Shown: positions 47,276 through 56,694, counted from the first letter of the stretch. The stretch is 64,000 nt of DNA from Planococcus sp. MER TA 32b (GCA_023715185.1 JAMCAN010000001.1:1674001-1738000), one strand, 5' to 3'. Made by a program: numbers and translations. Notes: a model not told the origin generated them from the sequence alone.

Positions 47276-47686
47276 TTATTTACAAGCAGGACATTTCCCA
47301 TAGATTTCGAATTTATGGTTATCGATTTCATACGCCGGCAGCGCAGCTCCAAGCATATCCATCGGGCAAACCGGAATTTCCTTTATTTTGCCGCAGTCCA
47401 TGCAGATGAAATGATGGTGATGGGAATCACTTTCGCAGTGCATACGGAAATGGCGCTCACCCGACAGTTCCGTCTCCTCCAGTATCCCAAGGCTGACGAA
47501 AGTCGCTAAATTCCTGTAGACCGTATCATAGCTCATGCTCGGATAATCTTTTTGCATCACATCCAGAAGATCACGGGCCGTGAGATACCGGTCGTCATTG
47601 ACGAACAACTCCAGTATCTGATTGCGCTTTGAAGTTTCCTTATAGCCGTTTTCCTTCAGGATATCCCATGCTTTTACGAGATTCAT
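47276..47686 (-). CDS. zur: Zinc uptake regulator Zur (Fur family)
   Basis: This 136-residue Fur-family repressor has a winged helix (TARDLLDVMQKDYPSMSYDT, then VYRNLATFVSLGILEE) and a dimerisation domain with SDSHHHHFICMDCGKI. Structural zinc Cys pairs are C-M-D-C and C-P-A-C at the end. Its place after znuC-znuB and a Zur box upstream identify it as Zur, not Fur or PerR. It overlaps the znuB stop by 4 bp. Confidence 0.93.
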   Translation of the reverse strand: MNLVKAWDILKENGYKETSKRNQILELFVNDDRYLTARDLLDVMQKDYPSMSYDTVYRNLATFVSLGILEETELSGERHFRMHCESDSHHHHFICMDCGKIKEIPVCPMDMLGAALPAYEIDNHKFEIYGKCPACK

Positions 47687-48537
47687 GCAATCGCCCCTCT
47701 CTTTACGCTTACAGCAATTTTTTTATAGATCAAGACAAGCAATAATAATAAGATTGAAGTAACAACAATTGTGCCGCCTGGCGCCAGATCGAAATAGAAC
47801 GCCGATATAAGTCCGGCAATGACGGATGCCTCACCAAAGATGATGGACAGCGCGATTGTCTGTTTAAAGCTCTTTGATACACGCATAGCAGCTGCCACTG
47901 GTATGGTCATGAGTGACGACACCAAAAGGATTCCGACGATGCGCATTGAACCCGCAATGACAAGAGCCGTTACGATCATGAACATGAAATGGATCCATTT
48001 TGCCGGCAACCCTGAAGCCTTGGCGTATTCATCATCAAAAGATAACACGAAAAGTTCCTTGAAGAATATCACGATAAACGCCAGAACCACTATTGCGATG
48101 GCGACAACGATCAACAGGTCCTCCCTGCTGACAGCCGAAACCGATCCAAAGAGGTAGCCGAACAGGTCATTTGAAAATCCTTGTGCTAAAGAGATGAATA
48201 TAGCACCGAAGCCGATTCCGGCAGAAAGAATGATCGGTATCGCCAATTCCTCATAATGCTTGTAGAGTGTCCGCAGCCGTTCAATCAAAACCGAACCGCC
48301 CACAGAAGCGGCGATTCCGAGGAACAGCGGGTTCAATGCAGACAAAACTGCGACACTTTGGCTTAAATAGAGGCTGCCGGCAATTCCGGCAAGCGTCACA
48401 TGGCTTAACGCATCCGCGATAAGCGACAGCCTGCGCACGACGATGAATACACCGAGCAGCGGTGCAATGACCCCGATAATCAGACCTGCGCCAAATGCAT
48501 TCTGTAAAAATTCATAAGTGAAAATAGCATCGATCAT
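47683..48537 (-). CDS. znuB: Zinc ABC transporter permease ZnuB
   Basis: This 284-residue permease of the ABC-3 (metal) family has about eight helices with GVIAPLLGVFIVVRRLSLIA and ADALSHVTLAGIAGSLYL typical of ZnuB/MntB. The ATG at 48537 follows GGGAGG. It imports zinc with ZnuC; no binding protein ZnuA is in the window. Confidence 0.92.
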   Translation of the reverse strand: MIDAIFTYEFLQNAFGAGLIIGVIAPLLGVFIVVRRLSLIADALSHVTLAGIAGSLYLSQSVAVLSALNPLFLGIAASVGGSVLIERLRTLYKHYEELAIPIILSAGIGFGAIFISLAQGFSNDLFGYLFGSVSAVSREDLLIVVAIAIVVLAFIVIFFKELFVLSFDDEYAKASGLPAKWIHFMFMIVTALVIAGSMRIVGILLVSSLMTIPVAAAMRVSKSFKQTIALSIIFGEASVIAGLISAFYFDLAPGGTIVVTSILLLLLVLIYKKIAVSVKRGAIA

Positions 48538-48539
48538 TG

Positions 48540-49304
48540 TCAATGTGCGCCTCCCACATGATGGATTTTGCGGACGGAATGCCCGTACCACGAAGCGCGT
48601 TCCTCATCACTTAAGGTTTGGAATTGCTCTTTAAAGCCGTGGAAATGAATAGTCTGGTTCAAGCAGGCAACATGGGATATCCGGTCAGTCACCGTATCGA
48701 CATCGTGCGTCACCATAACGAGCGTAATATTCTTCTCCCGGTTAAGAGCAGCCAGCATGTCGTAGAATGCCTGTACATTCTGATGATCGATGCCGACAGT
48801 CGGTTCATCCAGAATCAGCATTTTTGGTTTTGCCACCAAAGCCCGGGCAATGAAAACCCGCTGCTGCTGGCCGCCGGATAATTCGCTGATGCCGCGGTGG
48901 AGAAAAGCCTCCATCCCAACCGACTTCAATGCCTCCAGTACATCTTCGTCAACTGTTCTCGGCAGACGCCGGAAGAGGCCGGCTTTTTTAGCAAGACCTC
49001 CTGCCACCACTTCTTCCACAGTAGCCGGGAATCCCGAATTGAATGAATTGGATTTCTGTGAAACGTAGCCGATCCATTCACGGTGTTTGAAGTTTTTTGA
49101 ATCCACTCCGAATAATTTAATGGACCCTTTAGTCGGTTTTATCAATCCGAGCATGATTTTCAGCAAAGTTGATTTTCCTGATCCGTTAGGTCCAAGAATG
49201 GCGAGGAAATCCCCTTTTTCAACTTTCATCGAGATATTCTCAAGTGCTTTCGTCTCTTCATATTCAAAACTGATGTCTTTGATTTCAATCAATGGCGCAT
49301 CCAT
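48540..49304 (-). CDS. znuC: Zinc ABC transporter ATP-binding protein ZnuC
   Basis: This 254-residue ATPase has Walker A LAILGPNGSGKSTLLKIMLG, signature ISELSGGQQQRVFIARALV, Walker B PKMLILDEPTVGID and switch His in TLVMVTHDVDTVT. First gene of znuC-znuB-zur, directly behind a Zur box. Its C-terminus is His-containing (SVRKIHHVGGAH). Confidence 0.93.
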   Translation of the reverse strand: MDAPLIEIKDISFEYEETKALENISMKVEKGDFLAILGPNGSGKSTLLKIMLGLIKPTKGSIKLFGVDSKNFKHREWIGYVSQKSNSFNSGFPATVEEVVAGGLAKKAGLFRRLPRTVDEDVLEALKSVGMEAFLHRGISELSGGQQQRVFIARALVAKPKMLILDEPTVGIDHQNVQAFYDMLAALNREKNITLVMVTHDVDTVTDRISHVACLNQTIHFHGFKEQFQTLSDEERASWYGHSVRKIHHVGGAH

Positions 49305-49321
49305 ATTGCCGCCTCTTTTCT

Positions 49322-49342
49322 AATTAATAATGATTACGATTT
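49322..49342 (-). promoter_or_regulatory. Zur box upstream of znuC
   Basis: AATTAATAATGATTACGATTT-type 21-mer: minus strand AAATCGTAATCATTATTAAT matches the AAATCGTAATNATTACGATTT consensus at 17 of 20 fixed positions. It lies about 18 bp upstream of znuC. Confidence 0.82.
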
Positions 49343-49425
49343 ACATTTTAAAAGTATAAGTCAGTTTCTAGGCAATGTAAACCTATTAAACTTAAAAGAA
49401 AATTTATAGAAATCGATATTACGCA

Positions 49426-49476
49426 ATACAGCTCCGCTTTCCTGAACCCGTGCTCCTGCATCGCTGCGCCAGCTTC
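49426..49476 (-). repeat. Dispersed repeat family 2, short copy
   Basis: On the minus strand GAAGCTGGCGCAGCGATGCA, GGAGCACGGGTT and GGAAAGCGGAGCTGTAT align with 15965-16028, with an internal deletion. The remainder of 49343-49534 shows nothing else recognisable. Confidence 0.7.
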
Positions 49477-49534
49477 AAGACATTAATAGATACGCAGGGT
49501 AATGATTGAAGCAAATAATATAGGCTTGAAAATC

Positions 49535-49559
49535 AAAAAACTCCTCTATTATAGAGGAG
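49535..49559 (-). terminator. Terminator of nfo
   Basis: CTCCTCTA / TAGAGGAG stem with a three-base loop that is the nfo stop codon (49549-49551), then TTTTTT on the minus strand. Confidence 0.85.
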
Positions 49560-50442
49560 CTTTCATTTCTTCTATTACACCGGGTGTGAACACACCGGCT
49601 TTGAACATTTCGATTTCAAATGCATATGGCGCTTTTTTATTCTTGGCATCCGCACCGACATAAGGAGTTTCCAGGATTTTAGGAATATCCTTCAAGTCAC
49701 GGTGATGAACAATGCCGTTCAAGGCTTCAAAGCCGATTTCGCCAAAGCCGATATTTTCATGGCGGTCTTTGGCTGCCCCTCTTACGTTCTTACTGTCATT
49801 GATGTGAAGCACCTGCAGGCGGTCAATGCCGACAATGCGGTCAAACTCTTCAAGGACGCCGTTGAAATCTTCTTTGATATTGTATCCCGCATCGTGTGTA
49901 TGGCAGGTATCAAAGCAGACCGAAAGACGTTCATTATTAGTGACGCCATTGATGATGGCTGCGATTTCTTCAAAATTGCGGCCGCATTCCGTGCCTTTGC
50001 CGGCCATCGTTTCCAGTGCAATGTTCACTGGATAATCCTGGCTCAGCACTTCGTTCAGGCCTTCAATGATTTTCGCGATTCCCGCTTCAGTTCCCGCGCC
50101 GACATGTGCTCCGGGATGAAGGACAATCTGTTTTGCGCCAAGTGCCGCAGTGCGTTCAATTTCCTTCTGCAAAAATTCGACGCCGTGGGCAAACGTTTCA
50201 GGCTTTTGGGTGTTTGCTATATTGATGATATATGGAGCATGAACGACGATATTCGATAAGCCATTTGCGGCCATATGCGCCTTGCCTGCCTCTATATTAA
50301 GCTCTTCAATCGGTTTGCGCCGTGAGTTTTGCGGTGCTCCGGTATAGATCATGAAAGTTGACGCTCCGTAAGAAGCTGCTTCTTCACTTGCTGCAAGCAG
50401 CATTTTCTTGCCGCTCATCGATACGTGAGATCCGATTAACAT
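49549..50442 (-). CDS. nfo: Endonuclease IV (AP endonuclease)
   Basis: This 297-residue TIM-barrel nuclease cleaves at abasic sites. Tri-zinc signatures include [86 protein letters not shown] and [10 protein letters not shown]. Full length. It follows cshB by 12 bp. Its last codons and stop form the terminator hairpin. Confidence 0.97.
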   Translation of the reverse strand: MLIGSHVSMSGKKMLLAASEEAASYGASTFMIYTGAPQNSRRKPIEELNIEAGKAHMAANGLSNIVVHAPYIINIANTQKPETFAHGVEFLQKEIERTAALGAKQIVLHPGAHVGAGTEAGIAKIIEGLNEVLSQDYPVNIALETMAGKGTECGRNFEEIAAIINGVTNNERLSVCFDTCHTHDAGYNIKEDFNGVLEEFDRIVGIDRLQVLHINDSKNVRGAAKDRHENIGFGEIGFEALNGIVHHRDLKDIPKILETPYVGADAKNKKAPYAFEIEMFKAGVFTPGVIEEMKAPL

Positions 50443-50454
50443 AAATTCGACTCC

Positions 50455-51750
50455 TTATTTCTTGCGGTTTTTTCTACGTTCCGCTTTTTTGATTTCGTCC
50501 ATTTTCCACTTCATCTTTTTCTTGTACATCGGTTTTACCGATTTTGGTTTATGGACCATCGTTTTGGCTTTCGCATCCGCTTCGTTAGTTGTGCGTACAC
50601 GTGTTTTTCTGCTGTGGCGCTCTTTCAAGTCCACAAACTCGCCTTTTACGATGTCTTTTTGCTGGAAAGGAATGCCCATTTTTTCAACGCGTACAATCGC
50701 ATCGTCTTCTTCCGGTTTGAACAATGTAATGGCCAAACCTTTCATACCGGCGCGTGCAGTACGTCCGACACGGTGAATGAAGAATTCAAGATCTTCCGGC
50801 AATTCATAGTTGATGACATGGCTGACCCCTTGGATATCGATGCCGCGCGCCGCTAAGTCTGTGGCCACGATATATTGATATTCAAGATCGCGGATCTGTC
50901 TCATCATTTTGACTCGTTCACGGGGAGCAAGGTCACCGTGGACACGTCCGACTTTGATGCCGTCTTTCGCTAATTGATCTGCTACATAATCCGCATTGGT
51001 GCGCGTATTCACAAAAATGATCGCCAAGTATGGATTGATGACTTCCATCACTTCTTTCAGGCGCTCCATTTTCTTTTTGCTGCGGACAGGCACAAGATAA
51101 AAATCAAGCCCTTCCGCTGTTGGGCGTTTGTCGCCAAGGTTTACATGGATTGGAGATTCCATATATTTTTTGAGGAACGGTTTCAGTTTTTCTGGAATTG
51201 TGGCGGAAAAGACATACATTTCAAGATCTTCCTGCATTTTTCCTGCCACTTGGTCAATTTCTTCGATAAAGCCCATATCAAACGCCAGATCCGCTTCATC
51301 TACTACAAGAATTTTTGCAGTATGGACGAATAATGCGCGTTCGTTGACCATATCTTTCAATCTTCCCGGCGTACCGATAACGATATGCGGCTGTGTCTTC
51401 AGTTTATTGATGGAACGCTGTTTATCCGTTCCCCCGATAAATGATTTCACTTCGATGCCTGAGCCTTCTGTAAGACGCAGTATTTCATTGTAGATCTGCG
51501 TTCCGAGCTCACGCGTCGGCGCCGCGATGACTGCCTGTACTTCCTGGCGCTCCACTTCAATGCGTTCGACGATCGGGATAATGAAACTATGCGTCTTCCC
51601 TGTCCCTGTGTGGGATTGGCCGATTGCACTGTTGCCTTTCAATATATGCGGCATAATCTGTTTCTGAATTGCTGTCGGTTCTGTGAAACCTAGTTTTTCC
51701 ACTGCCTCTAACAGGAATGGTTTCAATGAGTATTCGTTGAATTTTGTCAT
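50455..51750 (-). CDS. cshB: DEAD-box RNA helicase CshB
   Basis: This 431-residue helicase has Q motif LGFTEPTAIQKQIMPHIL, motif I QSHTGTGKTHSF, Ia APTRELG, motif II as DEAD within LVVDEADLAFDMGF, motif III SATIP, motif V ATDLAARGIDIQGV and motif VI HRVGRTARAG. The C-terminal tail is strongly basic. CshB proteins assist RNA folding at low temperature and in degradosome-like complexes. Cotranscribed with nfo. Confidence 0.95.
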   Translation of the reverse strand: MTKFNEYSLKPFLLEAVEKLGFTEPTAIQKQIMPHILKGNSAIGQSHTGTGKTHSFIIPIVERIEVERQEVQAVIAAPTRELGTQIYNEILRLTEGSGIEVKSFIGGTDKQRSINKLKTQPHIVIGTPGRLKDMVNERALFVHTAKILVVDEADLAFDMGFIEEIDQVAGKMQEDLEMYVFSATIPEKLKPFLKKYMESPIHVNLGDKRPTAEGLDFYLVPVRSKKKMERLKEVMEVINPYLAIIFVNTRTNADYVADQLAKDGIKVGRVHGDLAPRERVKMMRQIRDLEYQYIVATDLAARGIDIQGVSHVINYELPEDLEFFIHRVGRTARAGMKGLAITLFKPEEDDAIVRVEKMGIPFQQKDIVKGEFVDLKERHSRKTRVRTTNEADAKAKTMVHKPKSVKPMYKKKMKWKMDEIKKAERRKNRKK

Positions 51751-51818
51751 GGGATATAATTCCCTCCTTACGCTCCGTATATTATAGCATAAATCGGCTA
51801 TTTTAAGCGATGCAACTT

Positions 51819-51847
51819 TTGTAAAGCTGTGCCGTCTCCGTTATAAT
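51819..51847 (+). promoter_or_regulatory. Sigma-A promoter of ispH
   Basis: TTGTAA, 17-bp spacer, TATAAT (51842-51847), 35 bp before the ispH start. Confidence 0.7.
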
Positions 51848-51881
51848 GAAAGTATTGATTGTTGAAAGGAGCGGTACCAGA

Positions 51882-52862
51882 ATGAAAGTAATGAAAATAT
51901 CGCCAAGAGGATACTGCTATGGAGTAGTGGATGCCATGGTCATTGCAAAAAATGCCGCAATGGACGAGACTTTGCCCCGTCCCATCTATATATTAGGAAT
52001 GATTGTCCATAATAAACACGTAACCGATGCATTCGAACAGGATGGCATCATCACGCTTGACGGCCCTAACCGTCTGGAGATCCTTGAAAAAGTGGAGTCC
52101 GGAACCGTTATTTTCACAGCACACGGTGTATCTCCGCAAGTTCGTGAACTGGCGCGCCGCAAAGGACTTGTATCGATCGATGCTACCTGCCCGGATGTTA
52201 CAGTCACACATGACCTGATCCGGGAAAAAACAGCTGAAGGCTACCATATCGTTTATATCGGCAAGAGCGGACATCCTGAACCGGAAGGCGCGATCGGCGT
52301 CGCTCCTGATTTAGTCCACCTGGTCGAAAACGTGGATGACGTTAACAACCTTGAATTGACAGCAGACAAAATCATCATTACAAATCAAACGACAATGAGC
52401 CAGTGGGATGTTGTAGCGATGATGGAAAGGCTATCTGAAAAATTCCCGCATTCTGAAGTGCATAAGGAGATTTGCCTTGCCACTCAGGTTCGTCAGGAAG
52501 CCGTTGCCGAACAGGCCGGTGAAGCTGATCTGCTGATTGTAATCGGCGACCCGATGAGCAATAACTCGAATCGCCTGGCACAAGTATCACAGGACATCGC
52601 CGGTACCCCGGCTTACCGGATTTCCGATTTGTCCGAATTGAAACTTGAATGGCTGGAAGGCGTCGAAACTGTCGGTGTGACTGCCGGAGCTTCAACTCCG
52701 ACACCGATTGTCAAAGAAGTCATGAACTTCCTGGATAAATTCGACCCAGCCGACCCTTCGACCCATGAATTGACACGTTCAGTACCATTGAATAAAATCC
52801 TGCCGAAGATCAAACATCCGAAACCATCGGAACGCATTGAGCCTTATCCGGTTGGGGAATAA
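51882..52862 (+). CDS. ispH: 4-hydroxy-3-methylbut-2-enyl diphosphate reductase IspH
   Basis: This 326-residue Fe-S enzyme converts HMBPP to IPP and DMAPP, the last MEP step. Cluster Cys residues are in [26 protein letters not shown] and [12 protein letters not shown]. Substrate-binding FTAHGVSP and [15 protein letters not shown] are present. The ATG at 51882 follows AAAGGAGC, and a second ATG lies three codons on. An ATG at 51846 lies at the -10 element and cannot be used. Confidence 0.97.
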   Translation: MKVMKISPRGYCYGVVDAMVIAKNAAMDETLPRPIYILGMIVHNKHVTDAFEQDGIITLDGPNRLEILEKVESGTVIFTAHGVSPQVRELARRKGLVSIDATCPDVTVTHDLIREKTAEGYHIVYIGKSGHPEPEGAIGVAPDLVHLVENVDDVNNLELTADKIIITNQTTMSQWDVVAMMERLSEKFPHSEVHKEICLATQVRQEAVAEQAGEADLLIVIGDPMSNNSNRLAQVSQDIAGTPAYRISDLSELKLEWLEGVETVGVTAGASTPTPIVKEVMNFLDKFDPADPSTHELTRSVPLNKILPKIKHPKPSERIEPYPVGE

Positions 52863-52864
52863 TT

Positions 52865-53031
52865 AAGAAAAGCGGAAACGGCCGGTAAGCTCCGACAAGC
52901 GTAAGCACCGCTGGCGTAGCGGCATGTTTTCAGCCGCATAGCCAGCGGGGCTTACGACTCGAGGAGTTGGCCGTTGGAGTCTAGACAATAGAAAAGCGGA
53001 AACGGCCGGTCAGCTCCCATAAGGTCGTCAT
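52865..53031 (+). repeat. Palindromic repeat family 1, one full and one partial unit
   Basis: The first unit (52866-52987) reads AAACGGCCGGTAAGCTCCGA, GCGTAAGC, then GCTTACGACTCGAGGAGTTG and GCCGT. The second keeps only the 5' arm (52988-53031). Stem sequences differ from those of other copies by paired changes (CATAAG/CTTATG elsewhere, CGTAAG/CTTACG here). It lies between the convergent ispH and yqfO genes. Confidence 0.85.
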
Positions 53032-53040
53032 CCAAATAGT

Positions 53041-53080
53041 AAAAGCGCCATTTCTGCAAAATGCAGAAATGGCGCTTTTT
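53041..53080. terminator. Bidirectional terminator between ispH and yqfO
   Basis: AAAAGCGCCATTTCTGCA / TGCAGAAATGGCGCTTTT, an 18-bp perfect stem with A and T tracts on both sides. Confidence 0.93.
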
Positions 53081-53081
53081 G

Positions 53082-54194
53082 TCATATCAATTTAAACGGT
53101 TCCGTATCCACTTCGGATGCAATAAATTCACATTGTAACTTTGTATGCTTGGCCATATAATCGGCTACGCCCTTAATCATGACTTTCTCGACATGATGCC
53201 CCGGATCGACGATATTCAATCCAATCGCCTGAGCATCCTGTGCCGTATGGAAATACATATCGCCGGTAACATAGACGTCTGCTCCAGAACGCTTGGCCTG
53301 CGAAATGTATTTATTGCCATCTCCTCCGAGCACTGCCACTTTCTTCACTTTGTCTTCCCCGTCGCCAACCACTCTGGCAAACGGCACATCAAGTTTTTCT
53401 TTTACAAGCTCAGCAAAATTGCGGAGAGTCATTTCTTCAGTTAAGGTCCCCACTCTTCCGAGGCCCATCGGCAGCTCTTTATTTTCCAGAGTGAATACAT
53501 CATAAGCGACTTCTTCGTAAGGATGGGCGGCGATCATTGCGCGAATAACACGGTCTTTATCCGCTTTGCGGACCACCACTTCAATTTTCGACTCTTCGGT
53601 CACTTCCATTTTCCCTGATTTCCCGATATATGGATCAGCGTCTGCTGTTGGCCGGAAACGCCCCGTGCCTGACAACGTATAGCTGCAATGCTCATAGTCC
53701 CCAATTGCTCCAGCTCCGGCATTGCCAAGAGCATCCCTCAACTGGTCTTCATGGCTTTCAGGCACAAAAACAGCGATTTTAACCAACTCTGCCTCGTATG
53801 TCTGAACAAGTACATCCGTGTTCTGAAGGCACAATGCCTGCGCTAAAAGATCGTTGACACCCCCTTCAGCCACATCCAGATTGGTATGGGCAGCGTATAC
53901 AGCAATATCATGCTTGATCAGCTTTTCCATCAGTCTACCTTGCGGAAAATCGGTCTGAAGATTTTTCAAAGGACGAAAAATTGGCGGATGATGCGCAATA
54001 ATAAGTTCAGCTTTTTTGCTGATCGCTTCATCCACCACCTCTTCATTGACATCCAGTGTCACCAGGACACGCTCCACTTTCTTATTCAACGTACCGACGT
54101 GGAGGCCGATTGGATCTCCATCCATCGCCAGATATTTTGGGGACCATTTTTCAAATTCTTCGATGATTTGCTGGCCATTAGGTATTTTCACCAT
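53082..54194 (-). CDS. NIF3-like dinuclear metal protein (YqfO)
   Basis: This 370-residue protein has a split NIF3 fold: N-terminal half with LIIAHHPPIFRPLK and VYAAHTNLDVAEGGVND (metal His and Asp), a central inserted PII-like/CutA-like domain (about 130-235), and C-terminal half with GADVYVTGDMYFHTAQDAQA and DPGHHVEKV. Often named GTP cyclohydrolase I type 2, but its biochemical role is unsettled. It overlaps trmK by 17 bp, as in Bacillus. Confidence 0.92.
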   Translation of the reverse strand: MVKIPNGQQIIEEFEKWSPKYLAMDGDPIGLHVGTLNKKVERVLVTLDVNEEVVDEAISKKAELIIAHHPPIFRPLKNLQTDFPQGRLMEKLIKHDIAVYAAHTNLDVAEGGVNDLLAQALCLQNTDVLVQTYEAELVKIAVFVPESHEDQLRDALGNAGAGAIGDYEHCSYTLSGTGRFRPTADADPYIGKSGKMEVTEESKIEVVVRKADKDRVIRAMIAAHPYEEVAYDVFTLENKELPMGLGRVGTLTEEMTLRNFAELVKEKLDVPFARVVGDGEDKVKKVAVLGGDGNKYISQAKRSGADVYVTGDMYFHTAQDAQAIGLNIVDPGHHVEKVMIKGVADYMAKHTKLQCEFIASEVDTEPFKLI

Positions 54195-54891
54195 GCAGCA
54201 CCTCTTCCGTTAATTGAATTTTATGGATCAGCTCCTGTTTTTTCGCGAGGATTTCTTCAGTCTGTTCGGTTGACTCCATCGCCAGAAGGATCCGTTTCCA
54301 CTGGGAACTTTCCCTGTCCCACTTCTCCATAAACACGGTTGACTTTTCTTTCATCAGGAACGGGCCCATCAAAATTTCCTGCTCACTATAGGACACATGG
54401 GATGTCGAAGGTTCGAGTACCAGGATTTCGTAAATCTTATCATTCTCCTTGAGTATCTCTTCGTCAATTATTGACCATCCGTTAGCAGCTGCCCATTCAC
54501 GAATCGCTTTGGCATGGACGTTCGGCTGCAAAACGAGGCGTTTTACCCCCACCAGCTTCTCTTTGCCGTCCTCCAAGATGGAAGCGATCAACGGGCCGCC
54601 CATGCCGGCTATTGCAACAGCTGTTACGCCATCCGCTGTTTCAATTGCAGCCAGTCCGTTTGCCAGCCTGACTTCGATGACATCGCCCAGTCCTTCCTGC
54701 TGCACTTGTTTCCTGGCAGATTCGAAAGGCCCTTTTACGACTTCCCCGGCGATCCCTTTTTGAATGTCACCTTTTAAAGCCAGGTAACAAGGAAGATAGG
54801 CATGGTCACTCCCGATGTCAGCCAGCACAGCTTGTTTAGGAACATAAGCGGCGACCCGTTTCAGTCTTTCCGATAATTGTTGCGCATTCAT
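54178..54891 (-). CDS. trmK: tRNA (adenine(22)-N(1))-methyltransferase TrmK
   Basis: This 237-residue SAM-dependent enzyme methylates A22 of tRNA. AVLADIGSDHAYLPCYLAL is motif I with the TrmK DxGSDHA pattern, and VAIAGMGGPLIASILEDG is motif IV. A C-terminal coiled coil follows. The ATG at 54891 follows GGAGG; the longer in-frame start would cross the cccA terminator. Confidence 0.94.
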   Translation of the reverse strand: MNAQQLSERLKRVAAYVPKQAVLADIGSDHAYLPCYLALKGDIQKGIAGEVVKGPFESARKQVQQEGLGDVIEVRLANGLAAIETADGVTAVAIAGMGGPLIASILEDGKEKLVGVKRLVLQPNVHAKAIREWAAANGWSIIDEEILKENDKIYEILVLEPSTSHVSYSEQEILMGPFLMKEKSTVFMEKWDRESSQWKRILLAMESTEQTEEILAKKQELIHKIQLTEEVLHGENT

Positions 54892-54911
54892 CCAAAATCC
54901 TCCATTTGACA

Positions 54912-54949
54912 GAAAAACCCTTAGCTCCAGAAGAACTAAGGGTTTTTTG
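54912..54949 (-). terminator. Terminator of cccA
   Basis: AAAACCCTTAG / CTAAGGGTTTT stem with a T run on the minus strand. Confidence 0.9.
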
Positions 54950-54952
54950 CTA

Positions 54953-55357
54953 TTATTCTCCGAGTGACAGTACCCACTCAGCCATTGCTGGAATGTTATC
55001 AGCTTCAACTAAGCCTGCTGGCATAGTGCCTTTACCGTTTGCAATGACATCTTCAATTTCTTCCTGAGACAGTTCAGTTTCGATCAATGAAGGCCCCATT
55101 CCGCCTTCATAGCTTGAACCGTGGCATGAAATACAGCTTTCCTGTGCTTTAGCTTCCGGGTCGAATTCTCCTGCGTCTGCAGTTTCTTCGCCTTCACCAG
55201 TGCCTTCGCCTGTAGCTGCACCCTCACCATTCTCTTCAGCTGCGTGTTCTTCAGCAATTTCAGCTTCGTTGCCGACGCCTTCCAATGACAGGAAGAAAAT
55301 CAAGCCGATACCGAAAGCCATGATTAAGATATAAGGTACAATTGCATTTTTTTGCAT
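54953..55357 (-). CDS. cccA: Membrane-anchored cytochrome c (c550, CccA type)
   Basis: This 134-residue protein has one N-terminal membrane anchor (IVPYILIMAFGIGLIFFLSL), an acidic Glu/Gly/Ala-rich linker (about 30-70) and a C-terminal heme domain with CISCHGSSYEGG (CxxCH) and axial Met in NGKGTMPAGL. It carries electrons outside the membrane, probably to cytochrome oxidase. Same position as in B. subtilis, except that an acyl-CoA dehydrogenase gene separates it from sigA. Confidence 0.93.
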   Translation of the reverse strand: MQKNAIVPYILIMAFGIGLIFFLSLEGVGNEAEIAEEHAAEENGEGAATGEGTGEGEETADAGEFDPEAKAQESCISCHGSSYEGGMGPSLIETELSQEEIEDVIANGKGTMPAGLVEADNIPAMAEWVLSLGE

Positions 55358-55484
55358 CCGTTACCCCTCCCTCTTCAAGTTCTGCAAATGATAGTATTCG
55401 TATCATTCATTATTGTACTGTATTCTGCACGAAACCGAAAGACATAACGGATAAGTTTTAACTGTTTGTGACAAATTCAGTAAT

Positions 55485-56624
55485 TTAACAGCCGATTTGC
55501 CTTGCAATTACCATCCGTTGAACTTCGGAAGTGCCTTCACCGATTTCAAGAAGTTTAGCATCGCGCATATAGCGCTCCACTTCGTACTCTTTCATATAGC
55601 CGTAGCCACCGTGGATCTGGATCGCTTCATCCGCCACTTCCATTGAAATTTCAGAAGCATAGAGTTTTGCCATGGATGCCTCTTTTGTAAATGGGCGTCC
55701 CTGGTCTTTGAGCCATGCAGCTTTGTAGACCATATTCCGTGCCAATTCAACCTTCATTGCCATATCAGCCAATTTGAATTGAGTGATCTGGAATTCCGAA
55801 AGCGTCTTGCCGAATTGTTTGCGTTCTTTCGAATAAGCCAATGCTTTGTTGAATGCCCCTTGCGCAATCCCGACAGCCATTGCGGCAATGCCGATGCGGC
55901 CGCCGTCAAGTGTAACAAGGAATTGCTTGAAGCCGTCTCCGCGTTTACCCAATAGGTTTTCTTTTGGCACACGGACATTTTCAAGGACCAGCTCTGTTGT
56001 GTTCGAAGAATTAAGGCCCATTTTTTCGTAGTTGTCTATGATGGTAAAACCTTCGGCATCTGTCGGAACGATTATTGCACTGATTTCTTTCTTGCCGTCG
56101 TTCATTCCTGTAATCGCTGTAATCGCCAAATGCTTCGCATGGCTGGCATTTGTAATATAGACTTTCGAACCGTTGATAACCCAATCATCACCGTCTTCGA
56201 CCGCACGCGTTTCAGTTCCGCCGGCATCAGATCCGGCATTTGGCTCTGTTAAGCCGAAAGCGCCGAATGATTCACCGGAACAGATCGGAGCCAGGTATTT
56301 TTCTTTCTGTTCATCCGTGCCGAACAGGTTTAACGGTGCTCCGCCAAGTGAAATGTGAGCGGAATAAGTAATTCCTGTAGAAGCGCAAGCGCGGCTCAAT
56401 TCTTCCGTAACGATTGCGAAACTAGTCGTGTCGGCTCCAGCGCCGCCGTATTTTTCATCAAACGGCAATCCCATCATCCCCATGTCGGATAGCTGTTTGA
56501 AAATTTCTGTCGGAAATTCCTTGCTTCTGTCGCGGTCGACAGCTCCCGGAGCCACAACCTTGTCAGCAAATTCCTTCATCGTTTTCTTAATCATCTGTTG
56601 TTCCTGCGTCAAATCGAAATTCAT
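55485..56624 (-). CDS. Acyl-CoA dehydrogenase (short/branched chain type)
   Basis: This 379-residue FAD enzyme oxidises acyl-CoA to enoyl-CoA. FAD-binding and family signatures are FGAFGLTEPNAGSDAGGTET and the following WVINGSKVYITNASHA, QIHGGYGYMKEYEVERYMRD and LLEIGEGTSEVQRMVIARQI; the Glu of GEGTSE is the probable catalytic base. Chain-length preference is not certain (butyryl or branched). It stands alone between sigA and cccA, with its own promoter and a cre-like site, so catabolite repression is likely. It appears inserted compared with B. subtilis. Confidence 0.93.
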   Translation of the reverse strand: MNFDLTQEQQMIKKTMKEFADKVVAPGAVDRDRSKEFPTEIFKQLSDMGMMGLPFDEKYGGAGADTTSFAIVTEELSRACASTGITYSAHISLGGAPLNLFGTDEQKEKYLAPICSGESFGAFGLTEPNAGSDAGGTETRAVEDGDDWVINGSKVYITNASHAKHLAITAITGMNDGKKEISAIIVPTDAEGFTIIDNYEKMGLNSSNTTELVLENVRVPKENLLGKRGDGFKQFLVTLDGGRIGIAAMAVGIAQGAFNKALAYSKERKQFGKTLSEFQITQFKLADMAMKVELARNMVYKAAWLKDQGRPFTKEASMAKLYASEISMEVADEAIQIHGGYGYMKEYEVERYMRDAKLLEIGEGTSEVQRMVIARQIGC

Positions 56625-56645
56625 TTTTCTACATCCCCTTTAATC

Positions 56646-56694
56646 TGAATACGCTTACAATATTCATTATATAGCTAAAATTCCGTCAAACTCA
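56646..56694 (-). promoter_or_regulatory. Promoter and cre-like site of the acyl-CoA dehydrogenase gene
   Basis: Minus strand TTGAGT, 18-bp spacer, TATAAT lies upstream. TGTAAGCGTATTCA (56646-56659) matches the CcpA cre consensus TGWAANCGNTNWCA with one mismatch and lies just downstream of the -10, a position for repression. Confidence 0.65.

Noticed and set aside
47001..47509. Two overlapping plus-strand frames between yqfW and zur
   Set aside because: They read through family 1 repeats and antisense zur; no support as genes.
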